Notes: generated by a model not told the origin, from the letters alone. DNA of 64,000 nucleotides from Gnetum montanum (GCA_015680685.1 MNCI01026937.1:1221340-1285339), one strand, 5' to 3'; positions 10,561 to 23,544 are shown, numbered from the stretch's first letter. Numbers and translations: made by a program.

Positions 10561-13337
10561 ATCTTCAAAGCATTTATTTTAAGAATATTGGGACACCAAG
10601 TTTGACTTTCTCTTGCTTTGAAGAACCTTCACAACGTCTAGATTTATCATTGATTGCACATGGTTGTATTACTAAACTTTTTATTTTCTTCTTTTCTTCT
10701 TAGCATTGCTACATCTGTTGCTTTATTCCTTCCACAATCTTAATTTGAACTTCTAATTTCCTTTGAATCTAATTTCTCAGTTCTTGAACTTTCATTTTTT
10801 TTTTTGTCTTGTAGAACTTGAGCCTTTTCATCTATTCATCTTTGTCCATTTGTAATACATTAACTTCCTCATTCTTTCATTGGATTGCATCCTCTAGTCT
10901 ATAAGTCATAGCATTTTTATTACTTTGACCATATGATACACACTTTTCACATCTTTTTGAATGTATCCATTCATCACCATTGTTTTAGCTACAAGATTAT
11001 TGTCACATCATTGTTTTAGCTTTTCTTAGTCCATATTTTGGATTTTCAAATAAATTTTGCCAATTTTTTTCTTGTTATTCTACTATTTTTTATTGATAAC
11101 AACATTTTCAATATGTTGAAGAAACAATAAGAATCTAGTTATCTTCTCCATCAATTTTGTTATATCACTAGAAAGAATTTTTGCAAGCATTTTAACTCAT
11201 TTTGACTACTATTTTCTTCTTTCCTAGTTCTCTCTTCAATTTTCTAGATATTTTTAGTTGCTTCATTTTTCTGATTCTTTCTTTTATTCATGTTATTCAA
11301 AGACATATGAAGTACTTTTTGACTTTTGTTTTCCACTTTGATTTGCCTTGACCACTAATTTACAAGGATTTTTACTCTTGCTCTTTTGCCTATCTAGAAG
11401 CACTTCACTCTTTTCATTTCAATATTTTTAAAAATAAATTTTACCTTTTCATTTTTTGTTTCAATTTTTCTAAAAATTGGTTTGCTAGAATTTTTTCTCA
11501 TATTCCATATTATCCACATTTCTTATGAAAAAGGAATTAACTTTCTTGACTGGGATTTTAGGAAAATCTTCGTCATTTAATATGTACCTAACTTCTTAAC
11601 AATATATGAAATTAGACTAGCATGAGAGAAAAAATATTTTACTCAATTCAACACTTTATAAGTCTTCTTTTTTAATTTAAACCTTTCAATAATTTTCTTT
11701 GCCCAAGTGTGGTTTGTATTTGGATGCCAAATATGGTATGTCTTCTTGAATGAGCTAAAATTGATGTAGTTATTTTTATTTGTGAGATAAATATATGATA
11801 TAAATGCATGAGAAATATTTCTAAAAGGTTTCTTATTCACATTAATTCTAATCTAGTTCTTGCCTTTCTTATTTGGATATGACTGTGGATCTTAAAATAT
11901 TTCTTTTACATCTTCATTACTTCTACATATCTATGAAAAGTCTGCAAACCCTTATTCTAAAACATGAACCTAATGGTATCCACATTTGAAGCAAAGGTCA
12001 CTTCCTTGTTACCTTGCTTGTACACAAATTGACCATTTCTTTCATGATTCAATCCTTTCTTAATAGTCTAGGATGGAATCTTTTCTTTCTCAATAATTTT
12101 GGTAAATATATATTTTACAAATATCAACCTATGTACTTTTTTTATTACTTCTAAAAAAATTCTTCTTCCAACATATTATCTAAAACCCTCAAATGTATTA
12201 TGATTTTTGTATTATTCTTCTTCTTATTCTATCTAAATGTTCCCACTTTCTTTCTTTTCATCTTTGGTGCATTAGTTACTTTTGTGTGCTTCTACTTAAT
12301 CCTCTAATTCTTCATTTGTGATTTCTAAATAGCTTATTTATTCTTCAACCCCTTTAGAATTTAGAGTCTTGCCTCTTTTTCTTTAAAGTGTAGCAACCTT
12401 TAATCTCAATCCTATATAGATTTTAACTTATTTAATATTGGTCCTTCAAATAAATGCTCTAGTTACCTTCTTCCTTTGATTTACAACTTATACTCATAAA
12501 ATTTAAAATTTTAATCTTCTTTTGAAAACTTTATTTTATTGTCTTATTATTATTCTACTCTTTACATTTATAAGGAATTTTAATTTCCTCTTGATTATGT
12601 CATTAATTTCTTTCATCTTTTATTAGACATGTATCCTCTTATTTATTTTGAAATATCATCTTAATTTTATAGATCGAGGCTCAATCATATCCTTAATAAT
12701 ACTTCTTCTACCTTTTACATATTTTATTACTTTGTTATCATTGTATCAATAGACCTTAATTTCCTTACCCTAGCCATCCTTCTTCCTTCCAAAATCTTTT
12801 ATAACTTAATTTGGATTCAATCCCATATTGTTTTTATCAGTAGTTTCAAATAGTATTAGACATTGCTTATGCCAAAATTCAAATTTATAATTGTAGTGCT
12901 ATCCTTGAATATTTATGATTTTGTCATCATTGATATATGAATTTGCCTTTGCAATTGTTCATAGGATTTGGATTCTTTAATGTCTCTAGAACCTAGATTT
13001 CTCTAACACTATACAGAGTTGATTAGAAAAATTAGAATATTATTCTCACTAAGATTGATATCAAAACATTTTTATAGTTTTACATTATAATTTCATCTAT
13101 TATATGCATGAATGAATGAATCATTATTGTTCTATTTCTATGGAACTTACATCATCCATTAGTATAATAGGTCTTTCATTCTCTTGTGGGCTTCTTGCAT
13201 TCTTTTATACAATCATGGCTAGTTCATATTTTAGCTTATCTTCTACCATTTTCATTCCTCTATTTAAGAAACTTTTGTTTTCTCACTCAACTCTCTCATT
13301 TAGGAGCTTGCCACTATTCATGGTGGTCTTTATAGAT
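10561..13337 (-). mobile_element. Decayed internal region of an unidentified minus-strand retroelement
   Basis: The plus strand is strongly T/C-rich. Read on the minus strand it gives Lys/Glu/Gln-rich pieces with many stops and frame changes, as expected from an old gag or coiled-coil region. At about 11996-11965 the minus strand reads LCFKCGYH followed by a stop and VH, which looks like a broken gag zinc knuckle. No RT, integrase or protease could be recognised. It lies just inside the LTR-like block at 13338, in the orientation expected for one element. Assignment is tentative. Confidence 0.3.
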
Positions 13338-14837
13338 TGTTGAACTTAGAAGGGGAAAGGATGAATGAATTCTAAATAAAATTCAAACCTTAAATAAAAT
13401 GCTAAATTTTAATAAAAACAAAATACATAGATGAAAAATACTCACCAATATGCATGATAAAGCTCACTATGTTTAATCTTACTAAAAGAATTAAATTGTA
13501 ATGGAGGATATTAAGGTAGTAGATCCTCATATGCTATATACTCCTTACAAGGTAATCATATCTCTAGGCTTGTAGAACTCCCAAGAACCTTGAAAGGTTG
13601 AGTGCAAATGTTGTGCTCTAGAAAGATGCACTCACAACCCGTTAAGCTGAAGGCAAATCAACAAATACTTGTTCACTTAAGTGTAAAACCCTTAAGAAAA
13701 TAATGTAGATTTCTCCTCTAAGAGAATCTATAATCCCCAAAACAATGAGAAAATACAATGAAAGGGAGAATGTAAAAAAAAGGTTCTAGACATCAAATCT
13801 ATACACAATATGCTCAAAGCTAGGGCAAGAATAAAATTTAAACAACAAGACCTAGATGAAAAATGGATGCACATGATATAGTAATGATCAGAGTAGGTTC
13901 ACTCCACAAATAATCACTTTTAAATACTAAATCCAGATATTATCCAACTAGCTATCTTGAATTAATGCAATTAGAAGATTACAATCGGGTTTCCACAACC
14001 CACAAGCATCCAAAATCTATCACACTCAAATGATGTTGTAGAGCATGAGGCTTTACAACTACACAATGGCTATTCTCAATGCAAGATACAATTAATAGAG
14101 AATCTCTTCCATAACTCGAGATTGATATTTCAACTCACAAGTAAGATACAAGAGATAAGAACACAAAGATCAACGTACCACAAGTTGATCTTGGAGCGGA
14201 AATCACCAATTTCACTCATCTAATGTATTCACCCACTCTCTCTTACTAAACTCTCCACTTTGAATATCTCTTTCTCTCACTCATGGTATGAACAATGATG
14301 AATACATTAATACTTATGTTAAATCGAAAGATAAAAACCCTAAAAACCTTTTCTCAACTCAACTTGATATTTTTTAGATGTTTCTCAAGTCTTCTCACCT
14401 TATTTCTAGTTGTTTTCATTCTTTTTCATCATGTTCTAATTGTTTCCTAAATTAGGATGGGCATTTTCGAAAGTTTTCCTATTCGTATTGGTCATATCAG
14501 ATCTTGCCAAGACATCTCCTATGAATATCCAGCTCTTGACCGAGATGTCAATTTTTTTTCAAGACATCTATCTCAGAAGCCAATATGTCTCATCCACTTA
14601 TAAGATATCTTACCTGAGATGTCCTATGCATAGTGGACGTATCTCATCTGAGACATCTCAAGTCTTGGTAAGATTTCTCACTTGAGACATCAATTTGAAT
14701 AGCAAGAGATCCCAGTCACTTCCAGGCTTAGCCAAGACATCTCATGGACTTTCAAAATGTTTTTTCAATATCCAAAAGCCTACAAAAACATAGACATAGG
14801 AAAGAATAAGGAAATTGGAAGAGGTGTCCCTACACCA
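13338..14837 (-). repeat. LTR-like block related to the copia LTRs
   Basis: On the minus strand this ends CCTTCTAAGTTCAACA, the same terminal phrase as the copia LTRs at 14843 and 27705. It also carries the same kind of AGACATCT/AGATGTCT cluster (about 14505-14755). The rest aligns poorly, so it is a related but distinct family. Its far boundary is uncertain; the solo LTR at 14843 was inserted at or near it. No gene is present. Confidence 0.45.
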
Positions 14838-14842
14838 GCTCT
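14838..14842. other. Target site duplication GCTCT, left copy
   Basis: GCTCT here and GCTCT at 15972-15976 flank the solo LTR exactly, which fixes the LTR ends as TGAG...AACA on the plus strand. Confidence 0.8.
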
Positions 14843-15971
14843 TGAGTTTTGTTGAACTTAGAAGGGAGGGGAGGAGAGGAGGGGCGATGAATAAGTTCCC
14901 CAAATTAAAAATTAATTAGCCAAAGAACACACCAAATTTAACATGGCTTCCCAACTTGGGTAGCCCACACTCAGGGGGTAGTTTGCTAGCACACCTCTAG
15001 ACTTTGTTACTTTCAAAATGTGGTTTGAAGGGTACCACACCTTGTATAGCTCTAAGCTTTACTTTAAAGTGATTCGATGCCACAAATCCACTCAACCTTG
15101 CAAGGTCTTGACAAGCTTAGAATGTGGTTTTTAGGATCCCACAACCTTTAGAACTTGAGCTCCACTCTGGAGTGTTGTGGTGCTACACCAACATTCAATC
15201 TAGTAAGGTTCCAATAAGCTCAAGGATGATGCCTTCTTACAAGAAGCACATCAATCTCACAGGGCAACAAAAGAGAAACAAAAATTATAAGGAAATGATG
15301 AAACTAATTTTTCTTGTCCTTGCACTTTGAAGTACAACATAACAGATCTCTTACAGTAGTACAAAAGATAGTATAGTGAGGTACAAGAAAAATAGAATGA
15401 TGTATATAATGATTTCTTGATGTTAACACTTGATAGTTCACAATTCTTGCACATTTCCCAAGAGAACGAAGTCTACTTATAGTCTAGATGTTTCAAAAAT
15501 TACTTTGGAATTCATGCAAAGACTATCTAATGGTCACTGGAGACATCTTCTTAGAGATTAAGACATCTTTCTACATCAAACTTCCATTCAGGAGAGACAT
15601 CTTCTCCACAAGGAAGACATCTTTGAGGATACATCTTCATGAAGATGTCTTCTTCACAAGGAAGACATCTATTGTTTTTGAGAGACGTCTTCTTCTGAGC
15701 AACCTTTAACTTGGACAAGACATCTTCATCATCAAAGAGATGTATTTTCTTAATATTATACATATACTATTTCTTAGAGATGTTTTTTCTACAATAAGTT
15801 CTTCAATACTAAGGCTTCGTCTTGAACACCAAAGTTGAACTTTGAAGTCTTATTTCTTCTTTGAGCTCCCCTTTTTTCTTAATCCAAGTTCTTGTCCTAC
15901 ACACACAACAACCAGACAAGCATCCCTGTTCTCCATTTTTCTTAAGGTTTTTACATACCAGAAGGTTAACA
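14843..15971 (-). repeat. Solo copia-type LTR
   Basis: On the minus strand this starts TGTTAACCTT and ends TTCAACAAAACTCA. It aligns with the copia LTRs at 27705-29652 and 39247-47447. Shared blocks are 'gttgttgtaggacaag' near the start, the AGACATCT cluster in the middle (about 15540-15790) and 'ggtgtgctagcaaactaccc'-like text near the end. No internal region remains, so it arose by LTR-LTR recombination, with perfect GCTCT duplications on both sides. It sits just beyond the chromodomain of the neighbouring chromovirus and so is younger than that element. Confidence 0.8.
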
Positions 15972-16039
15972 GCTCTCCCATCCTTCAAAAAGCAAGCTCA
16001 AGTGAATAATGGAGTAGAGGTAGAAGTGATCCCCCACCC

Positions 16040-16186
16040 AACAAGTTTGGTCTCATGGATCCATACAACATTATCAGCGAATTGATCCTTCTAATGAATC
16101 AAATATTCATGCCTCTTAACTCCTCAAGTGCTAAAAGCTTCCCTTTGCTTAAGTACGATTACCTTCCTCTCCATTAAAGGCTTGGA
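16040..16186 (-). pseudogene. Chromodomain of a chromovirus
   Basis: The minus strand reads ILKQREAFSTSGVKRHEYLI followed by HQKDQFADNVVWIHE. This fits the chromodomain pattern of chromoviruses: an I-L-x-x-R start, Y-L-V-K-W-K in the middle and a T/V-W-x-x-E end. The usual Val-Lys-Trp-Lys is altered to IHQK. The domain helps target integration to heterochromatin in this clade. It follows the integrase C-terminus on the same strand. Confidence 0.65.
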
Positions 16187-17215
16187 CTAATCAATAGCCC
16201 CCTTCAACTCATTGATGTAACCTTGTATGGTTTCCTCATTAGCTGGTCCATGATAGTACACAAGATTTGAAACATTAAATACAAAAGACATACTAACATC
16301 ATCTGGTAAATCAATCTCAAAAGCATTATCATTAATTTTAGCCTTGATTTTAAAAGGCCCCATCTTCTTAGCTTTTAATTTGGAGAAGTTAACACCTCTC
16401 AACTGCTTCTTCTTCAAGTGCACACAAGCCAAGTCACCAATAGTAAAATTAGGCTTATGCTAGTTCTCATTCCTCTTGAAAACTCTCTCTTCAACCTTCT
16501 TCTCAAGATTTGATTTTACTCGTGCATGGAGATCTTTCATCTCTTGCACAAAGAACTAAGTTGAGATTCACCATCAAAGCTCTTCAAAGTGTCCATCATC
16601 TTTGGACAAAACTCATAGTTCACCTCAAATGGACTTTTGCCAACAACAACATCAAAAGCATCATTATATGAAAATTTAGCATGACACAATAAGTTTTTGC
16701 ACTTGTTTGGTCGTCCATCACATAAACATCTCAATATGTTTAGCAAGGATTTATTCACCACCTCTATTTGGCCATCAGATTGTGGATGATATATCCTAGA
16801 AAAATTCAACTTTATCCCTAAAATCTTCCAAATGGACCTTCAAAAATGACTTGTGAACTTGGAGTCTCTGTCATTAACAATATTCAAAGGAATATCATGC
16901 AACTTCACAACATGCTAAAAAAATAAATTTGCCACATGAGAAGCATCACTGACATTCTTTCATAGAATAAAATGTGCCATCTTAGAGAACTTGTCAACCA
17001 CAAAAAAATTAAATCATTCCCACTTTTGATGTTTGAAATACCACTCACAAAATCCATTAACACACTTTCCCATGGACATTTGGGAATTGGCAAAGGCATA
17101 TAGTGTCTATCCACACCTTTACCTCCTCTGAACTTTTGACATGTTAAGCACTCCACAAATTTTGAAAATTTTGTAAACATACTAGGATAAAAGAGTGCCT
17201 ACCCACAAGTTCCAA
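16187..17215 (-). pseudogene. Chromovirus integrase, broken
   Basis: The order on the minus strand is as in a Ty3/gypsy integrase. The zinc-binding region's end appears as CLTCQKFRGGKG. The core start appears as PIPKCPWESVLMDFVSGI, which contains the first catalytic Asp. The late core appears as YHPQSDGQIEVVNKSLLNIL (catalytic Glu in QIEVVN) followed by AKFSYNDAFDVVVGKSPFEV. The C-terminal module MGPFKIKAKINDNAFEIDLP then FNVSNL closes it (16432-16187). Stops and frame changes separate these blocks, so it is not functional. Confidence 0.85.
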
Positions 17216-17790
17216 TGTTTTACCCCTGTACATGTGACCTACCATGTCACTATAATGTTTTTCAAACAAAATATTTTTTCTAAAATCACAATTAGGAACA
17301 CATACCTTTTCATTCTTAAATAAAAATTTATCTTACATGTGATAGTACCTCCATTGGTCTATCCTATTCATTAATGGCTCTTTGAGGAAAAATCAACATC
17401 ATGCTCATACAAAGAAGCAAAATTAACCATACCTTCCACATGAGGTATGTTAAAATTTACTACATGCACCCTAGATAATGCATCAACCACCACATTGGCT
17501 TTTCCACTTTTGTGCTTTAAAAAAAAATTGAACTCATGTAATTATGGAACCCACTTCATGTGCTTTGCATTCAACTTCTTTTGTGAGTTTAGAAATTGAA
17601 GTGCTTTATGATCCATCATCAAGGTAAACTCTTTGGGCAACAAGTAATGCCTCCAATGCTTGATTGCTTGAAGAATAGCATACAACTCCTTCTCATATAT
17701 GCTATATTTTTGCCTTGAATCATTCAACTTTTTGGAAAAGAAAGCAATAGGCTTATCTTATTGTAAAAGTATCCCACTTATGGCAAGTCC
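17216..17790 (-). pseudogene. Chromovirus RNase H, broken
   Basis: The minus strand reads KYSIYEKELYAILQAIKHWR followed by HYLLPKEFTLMMDHKALQFL. These are the characteristic blocks of Ty3/gypsy RNase H, including the catalytic Glu of the Y-x-x-x-E-K-E-L-x-A motif and the Asp of T-D-H (here M-M-D-H). It lies between RT and integrase in the expected order. The stretch 17216-17450 is more degraded. Confidence 0.8.
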
Positions 17791-18800
17791 ACTTGCATCC
17801 ACATCCATTTGGAAAAGCTTCTGAAAATTTGGAATTGCAAGCACTAGTTCACTAGTAATCTTTGATTTCAACAAGTCAAAGCTCCCTTGGGTTTTATTAT
17901 TCTACCTAAATTATGTATTTTTTTCAACAAAGCAAACATAGGCCATGAAATGCCACTAAAAGTTTTTATGAGCCATCTATAAAAACCTACTAAACTTAGG
18001 AATGATCTTACCTCCCCAACATTCTTATGAGCTGGCTAATCCTTCATAGCCTTCACCAAGGTAGCTTTCATTTGAATTTGGTTTTTTGAAACTAGATGCC
18101 CCAAATATGTGATTTCCCTCTTGAAGAAATGACTTTTCTTCATGTTGATCACCAATTGTGCCTTCTCCAACTTAAGACACATCATCCTCAAGTGATCCAA
18201 GTGCTCTTCCTCATTAGATAGAGCTATACACCAAAATATTAATAAAAAAGATAATGTAACACTTACCAATCAAGTTCTTCAATACATCATGTAGCAACCT
18301 CATGTATGTAGTAGTTGCAATTCTGAACCCAAATTACATCACCAACCACTCAAACAGTTCATCCGATGTTTTGAAAGCTATCTTCCACTCATTACTAGGC
18401 TTGATTTTAATTTAATGGTATTCACTCTTCACGTAAATTTTGCTAAAAATATCTACATTCATAAGGACATTAAGGATATCATCCATCCTTGGAATAGAAA
18501 ACATCCACCCTTGGAATAGAAAACTTGTACCTTACTGTTATCTTATTCACTACCCTAAAATTAATGCATAATCTCCATTCATCACTATTCTTCTTTAATA
18601 CTAGCACTACTAGAATTGCACAAGGTAAAATGGATACCCTCATGAAGCCATTTCCAAATAATCCCTCTACATGCCTTTGTAATTTAGCCTTATGATTCAG
18701 TGTCATCCAGTAAGCTCTTTTATTTGGGATGGTGGCACTAGGAATGAAGTCAATTTGATGTTACACATTTCTCATTGATGGTAGTCCATCCAATTCCCCC
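17791..18800 (-). pseudogene. Chromovirus reverse transcriptase, broken
   Basis: Motifs in order on the minus strand are GLFGNGFMRVSILPCAILVV, then RLCINFRVVNKITVRYKFSI, then NEEEHLDHLRMMCLKLEKAQ and REITYLGHLVSKNQIQM. The catalytic Y-x-D-D is degraded to F-F-I-N at about 18245-18235. A 22-bp tandem duplication at 18480-18523 shifts the frame right after the SIPR motif. The wording around N-K-I-T-V-R-Y-x-F-x-I-P-R is typical of chromoviruses. Confidence 0.9.
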
Positions 18801-18809
18801 TTAAACACC

Positions 18810-19440
18810 TTGGAAAATTTTTCCTTCAAGCCTAGCACATGTATAGGAAGTTCAACCTACACATCATCATGGTTAGTAGCAACTGCTATCATAACAACAA
18901 AACAAAAACTAGTTTCATCATGTTCCTTAATATATTTTCTCTATCCTATAAGGATTAAAAAAGCATTAAGTGAGCTTTGCTACCTCACTTTTTTAGCTAT
19001 AATAGGAATCAAATCATGGATTTCATCAAGTCTAGCAACACTTCACACATTCCTTGCTCCATAAAACTGAGCACCATTGTCAAGATTCCAAGGTCTACCA
19101 AGAATTGTATCACCACAATTTATTGGAAGCACATCACACTTAACAACATCATGAAAAATTCTAACTTTAAATTTTCAAGTACATTGTTCCCTCACCTATT
19201 GGGAAGAATCTTTAGAAAACCAATGCATCTTATCAGATCTCAGATGAGGATTAGTTATCAAACCAAATCTAGCAACTACCCTAGAAGAAGTAACAATTTC
19301 TTGGGCTCCTCCATCAATCAAAATATGAATCCATTCCCCAATAAGCAAACAACTAGCCCTAATCTAAACCAACAATTTCCTATTAGGATTATCTCCTTTA
19401 TTGACATTTCCCATGAATGCATAAGAATTTAATTCAAAAA
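18810..19440 (-). pseudogene. Chromovirus protease, broken
   Basis: The minus strand gives IDGGAQEIVTSSRVVARFGL near 19320-19260, where the family has a D-S/G-G catalytic loop, and CDVLPINCGDTILGRPWNL near 19140-19090, the closing I-L-G-R-P-W flap region. A stop interrupts the segment between them. It lies between gag and RT as expected. Confidence 0.75.
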
Positions 19441-20408
19441 AATCCTTAATTTTTGAAGTCTAAGGATTATCTCTTTGAAAAGCTTGGCTTGATGTCTCCT
19501 CCACCTCCATGGTTTGTACATCTTTGCCCTTGGCTACCTTGTGAAGTGGATTTCTATTGCATATATTCCCATTCTCCACATTTGAAGCATTGAATTTTTG
19601 ATGAGCTATTGCCATAACCTTTGCTTCCCTTGCCCTAGTCCTTCTTGGCTTTGTCCTTCTCATTGCATCTTTTAGTCTTCTTTTCTAGGATACCCTCCTT
19701 GTCTTTAAATTTGGACTTGGATCCCTTATTAGATCTAAATCCCTTCTCCATCCCTTTGGAAGTTTGATTACTCCTATTTCTGAATCCACCTAATTTCTTC
19801 TCAGCTTTGAGTGCCAAATCATAAGCCTCATTAAGAGTTTGTGGCTCATAAAAGGACTACTCTTGATGGTATGCCATTTGGAGGCCTCTTAGAAAAATTA
19901 AAGCTTGTTCATACTCTTCCTAGTTTACCTTAGCTTGATGGAATAGATCATAAAATTTGATTTAGAATTCTTTGACATCCTCATCACCTTCCTTTAGGAA
20001 TTTCAACTTCATAATGGTTTCTAGTCTTTGATGAGATTGTTCAAAAATTCTCTGCAACATGTATTTCATCAAATCCAATCCTTGATAGGTTGATTGTTTC
20101 ATCTTTGTAGTTGTGTAAATCTTATTGGGTCTATATCATTTTTTGTGTATCCAGTAATACTATGCTAGATCTCTAAGTTGTTGAATAGCCAATTGAGTAC
20201 ACTTATGAGAATTGCAACCCAAGACTTAAAATAACATCTTTATTTCTCCAAGCCACTCTACACCTACATAGAAATAATCATATCCCATAGAGTTTGAGGG
20301 TTTAAAACTATTGAATTTAGCTAGCAACTCTAGGTTAGGTATCACTGGATTTTGTTAACTATTATTGTTCACTTTAGATGTCTGAAGCTTTTCTATTTTT
20401 GACATCAT
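19441..20408 (-). pseudogene. gag: Chromovirus gag, broken
   Basis: This begins at an ATG near 20408 (MSKIEKLQTSKVNNN). The capsid-like part includes MKYMLQRIFEQSHQRLETIM followed by KLKFLKEGDEDVKEF, then ALIFLRGLQ and EAYDLALKAEKKLGGF. It is followed by a Lys/Arg-rich linker and, near 19590-19560, a frame-shifted zinc knuckle remnant (CFKCGEW). This matches the retrotransposon gag family, with several stops. No convincing LTR or PBS was found next to it; a degenerate tRNA-Met-type PBS may lie at about 20439-20455. Confidence 0.75.
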
Positions 20409-20459
20409 TGTTTTGTAGCTTTGTGATGGCTTTATTAATCCAAAACTCTGCATTAAAAT

Positions 20460-22650
20460 TGTTAATGGTGTTTGATTTGAAAAATGACATAAAAACTATA
20501 ATATAAGCTTTGTTGGGGTTGTTTGTTTTTTTGATTCTTTTCAATTGATTGTATGGTTTTATTTATTAGTTTTTTTTTATTTCAATTTTTATTCTTTTGA
20601 TTCTCAATATCTTCATTACTTGTACTTTTTCATTGCTTTTTAAATACTAAAATCAAAGTTGAAATTAGAAGATACTAAAAAAATTGAAATGATAAGTAGA
20701 TAAAAATGTTTATTTTGCATAAAATAGATATAGAATACTTCATCTTTTACAAGTTGAAAGTCAATCTCTGTAGCTAAAATTTGTTGTGTATTTGTAGATT
20801 CAATTTGTTGATTTTGTTTTTTTCATATTTAAATGAGATTTGTAAAGGAATTGTGGAGAATTTAATAATGAAAGAATTTCAAATTAAATGAGTAGATACC
20901 AGAAATTGCAAATAGTAGAACATAATAAATAAAAAACCCAAAAAATCAAAAAGTAGACTGATCAAAATAGAGCAAGGTTGGATCCAATGGAGAGTAGGCT
21001 AGGATAAGCAGAGAGTAGATTTAGATATTGTAGAAATTGCAAGTTGAAATAGTAATAGGGGAAATTACAAAGAAAGGGTAAAATGCAAAAGAATTGTTAC
21101 ATTTCAAATGCAAATAGTAAAACCTACTATTTTTTTGTATTGGCAAATAGCATGGACATGTCAAATGCAAATAGTAGATCACAATGAATAAGAAATAGTA
21201 GAAAATAATTTTGAATGCGAAACAATTGTTAGATGTGAAAATATCAATAATTGTCAATTTGACATAGCATTTGGAGAAAATTTTAAAAGTAAAATGCAAA
21301 ACAATTATTACATGTTAGATAGTGATCAATCATTATAAAAACTTGGCATTTAACATTTTTGTCGTTTAAAAAGGAAAATAGTAGATTGTGATGAGCAGAA
21401 AATTGAAATTAAAAGTAGCAAAATTTGAAATTACCTCAGTGGAAATTACAATAGCAGGATCAAGTCTTATGAAGCAAATCCACCAGAGGTCAAGGTCTTG
21501 CAAGTAATAGGCTATTTGAAAAGGCAAATAGTAGATTGTGATGAATAGACAATAGAGATTAAAAAAGGAAAAATTTAAAATTAAAAAAGGAAAAATTTAA
21601 AATAGTAGGTAGTAGATGTAGTAGAGATCAAGGTCTTGCAAATAGTAAGCTATGATGATCAAACAACAAAAATTAAAATAATTCAAAAAATGTGAAGTAC
21701 CACAATGAATAGAAAAATAAGAATTAAAATTCAAAGAGTAAAAGAGGTTAAAATACTTGAAATAGCAAGCTATGATGAGTAGAGAACAAGGTTAGACTTG
21801 GTGAAGAGTAGGCTATGATCAGTAAACAACAAGGTTAATCTCATGGATTAGATCTAATAGAGAGCAAGGTTAGATCAGGTGGAGAAGGTCCAATAGAGAA
21901 GAATAAAATTCAAAGAGTAAAAGAAGGAAAAATGCCCAAGGGTTAGATCTAGTAGAGAGTAGAGAACAATGTCAAATTTTTTGTAGAGCAAACTATGATG
22001 AGTGAAGACTAGGGTTAAATCCTACAAAGTTGATTTAGCAAACAATGAGATTAGATTAAGTAATAGAGATCTTAGAGGTAGCATGGTTAGATTAAGTGGA
22101 GTAGGTCTAGTGAAGAAAAACAAAATTCAAAGAGCAAAATACCTAAAACAATTGTTTTTGATAAATAGAGAGCAACGTTAGATCTTATAAAGAGCATACT
22201 GTGATGAGTATAAGCCAGGGTTAAATCATGTGGAACCAGTAGATAGCATGGTTAGCTCAGGTGAGCATATCAAGCAAAGAGTTTTTGGTACAAGGATGCA
22301 AAGGAGGTTATGATGAGTAGAAAAAAAGGTTAGCTACAATTAAGTTTTTGAAAAGAGATTGCAAATCTTGCTATGATGAGCAAGGGGGATGGAAAGTTCT
22401 AAAGGTAAGAAAAAATTATAGATTTTAGGGGAGGAGAAAGCGGGGAGGTTGTAAGGGTTAGAAAAAAGTAGAATTTTTAAGGAAAATGTGGTAGTGGTTG
22501 CAAGGATTAAAAAAAAAAAAGCAATGGTAAGTTTGTTGGGGGAAGGGCATGTTAAAAAAAAATAGTCTAAAAAGCTTTTAGGGGGATAGTAGTATTTAAA
22601 AAGGGTGTTTCATATTTTACATGATAGATGTTTGTAAAATTAGAGAGTAT
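20460..22650. repeat. Purine-rich imperfect repeat tract
   Basis: The plus strand is strongly A/G-biased. It is built from loosely repeated phrases: 'gcaaatagtaga', 'gatgagtagaga', 'acaaggttaga' and 'agtagatgtagtagag'. No coding frame is convincing on either strand. It lies upstream of the chromovirus gag and could be its long decayed leader/LTR or an independent repeat. Confidence 0.6.
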
Positions 22651-22686
22651 TTAATTTCTTGCATAACACAAGTATTTCATTTTTTA

Positions 22687-23195
22687 TGTCACATCTTTAA
22701 AAAGTTGAGAATACACCTTAATCCTTATGACTCTTGGGCAAACATTTGATATTATGTGTAAATAAATAATAGAGAAAATGCAAATAAAAAAATGAAAAGT
22801 ATGCTTAATTAATATGGAAATAATATATTTGGGTCATAGTTTGAGAGTTTATTAGGGTTATCTTCCTTTGTCCACTATCCCTTAGAGGTAATCTAGCATG
22901 CTACCATGGTTAGGCATGGAATCACCAAAAGAGATGACCAGTGAACTTCTTGTCTGACTTCACTTAGCACATGTTATTTGCTTTTACTAGCTTTGTAACT
23001 CTATGCTAATATAACCTCTAATTCCCAAGTATAAATTCCCAAAGGTCATCTTAAGAGACATGTTTGTTATTACAATGTGTCATTGCCAATCTTAATTATA
23101 ACTTGTCCTTTTAGGTCTTATTACAATAATTACAATATTTGTTATGAAGAGAAATCATCTTTGTTATGGAATAACTCCATTTAGGAATGAAGACA
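22687..23195 (-). repeat. LTR-like block, family G (copy 2), left arm of an inverted pair
   Basis: The minus strand aligns with the plus strand of 23545-24060. Shared phrases include 'ttccataa(c/t)aaagatg', 'tcttcataacaaatatt', 'catgtctctta(g/a)gat' and 'taaccatggtagca'. Its outer end TGTCACATC mirrors GATGTCACA at 24060. No coding signal is present. Confidence 0.65.
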
Positions 23196-23224
23196 TGATA
23201 ATATGAGCTAAGAGAAAGTTGAAT

Positions 23225-23520
23225 CTAGAAATGCCAAAAGGGACTAAAAAATCCAAATATTTTATATTTAATCTTAAAATCTCTAAAGAATAAGTCTTGG
23301 TTAATCCTTACTACCAAAAATATATTGACAGGTCTTCTAATATTCTCACTACTAACATTAGATAATCCTAAATAACTTAAGTAAGTTCCTACTAATCGTG
23401 TCTTGGCAATAAAATCATTACCAATATCCTTAGTAGTCATAGTACATATCTTGAAAAGATAGGTCTTGATTATGCCTCACAATGCACCATTATACCTAAT
23501 AACTTAGAAAAGACACTACT
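23225..23520. repeat. Dispersed repeat H (copy 1) between the inverted arms
   Basis: This aligns in the same orientation with about 55640-55960. Shared phrases include 'atccaaatattttatatt', 'ctcactactaa(c/t)attagat' and 'gcaccattata'-like text. No gene is seen. Confidence 0.5.
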
Positions 23521-23544
23521 TATGAAAAAGCATTACCCTACTTT

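Noticed and set aside
13338-14837. Calling this block the chromovirus 3' LTR
   Set aside because: Its terminal phrase and motif cluster match the copia LTRs, not a chromovirus; no second copy lies upstream of the chromovirus gag.
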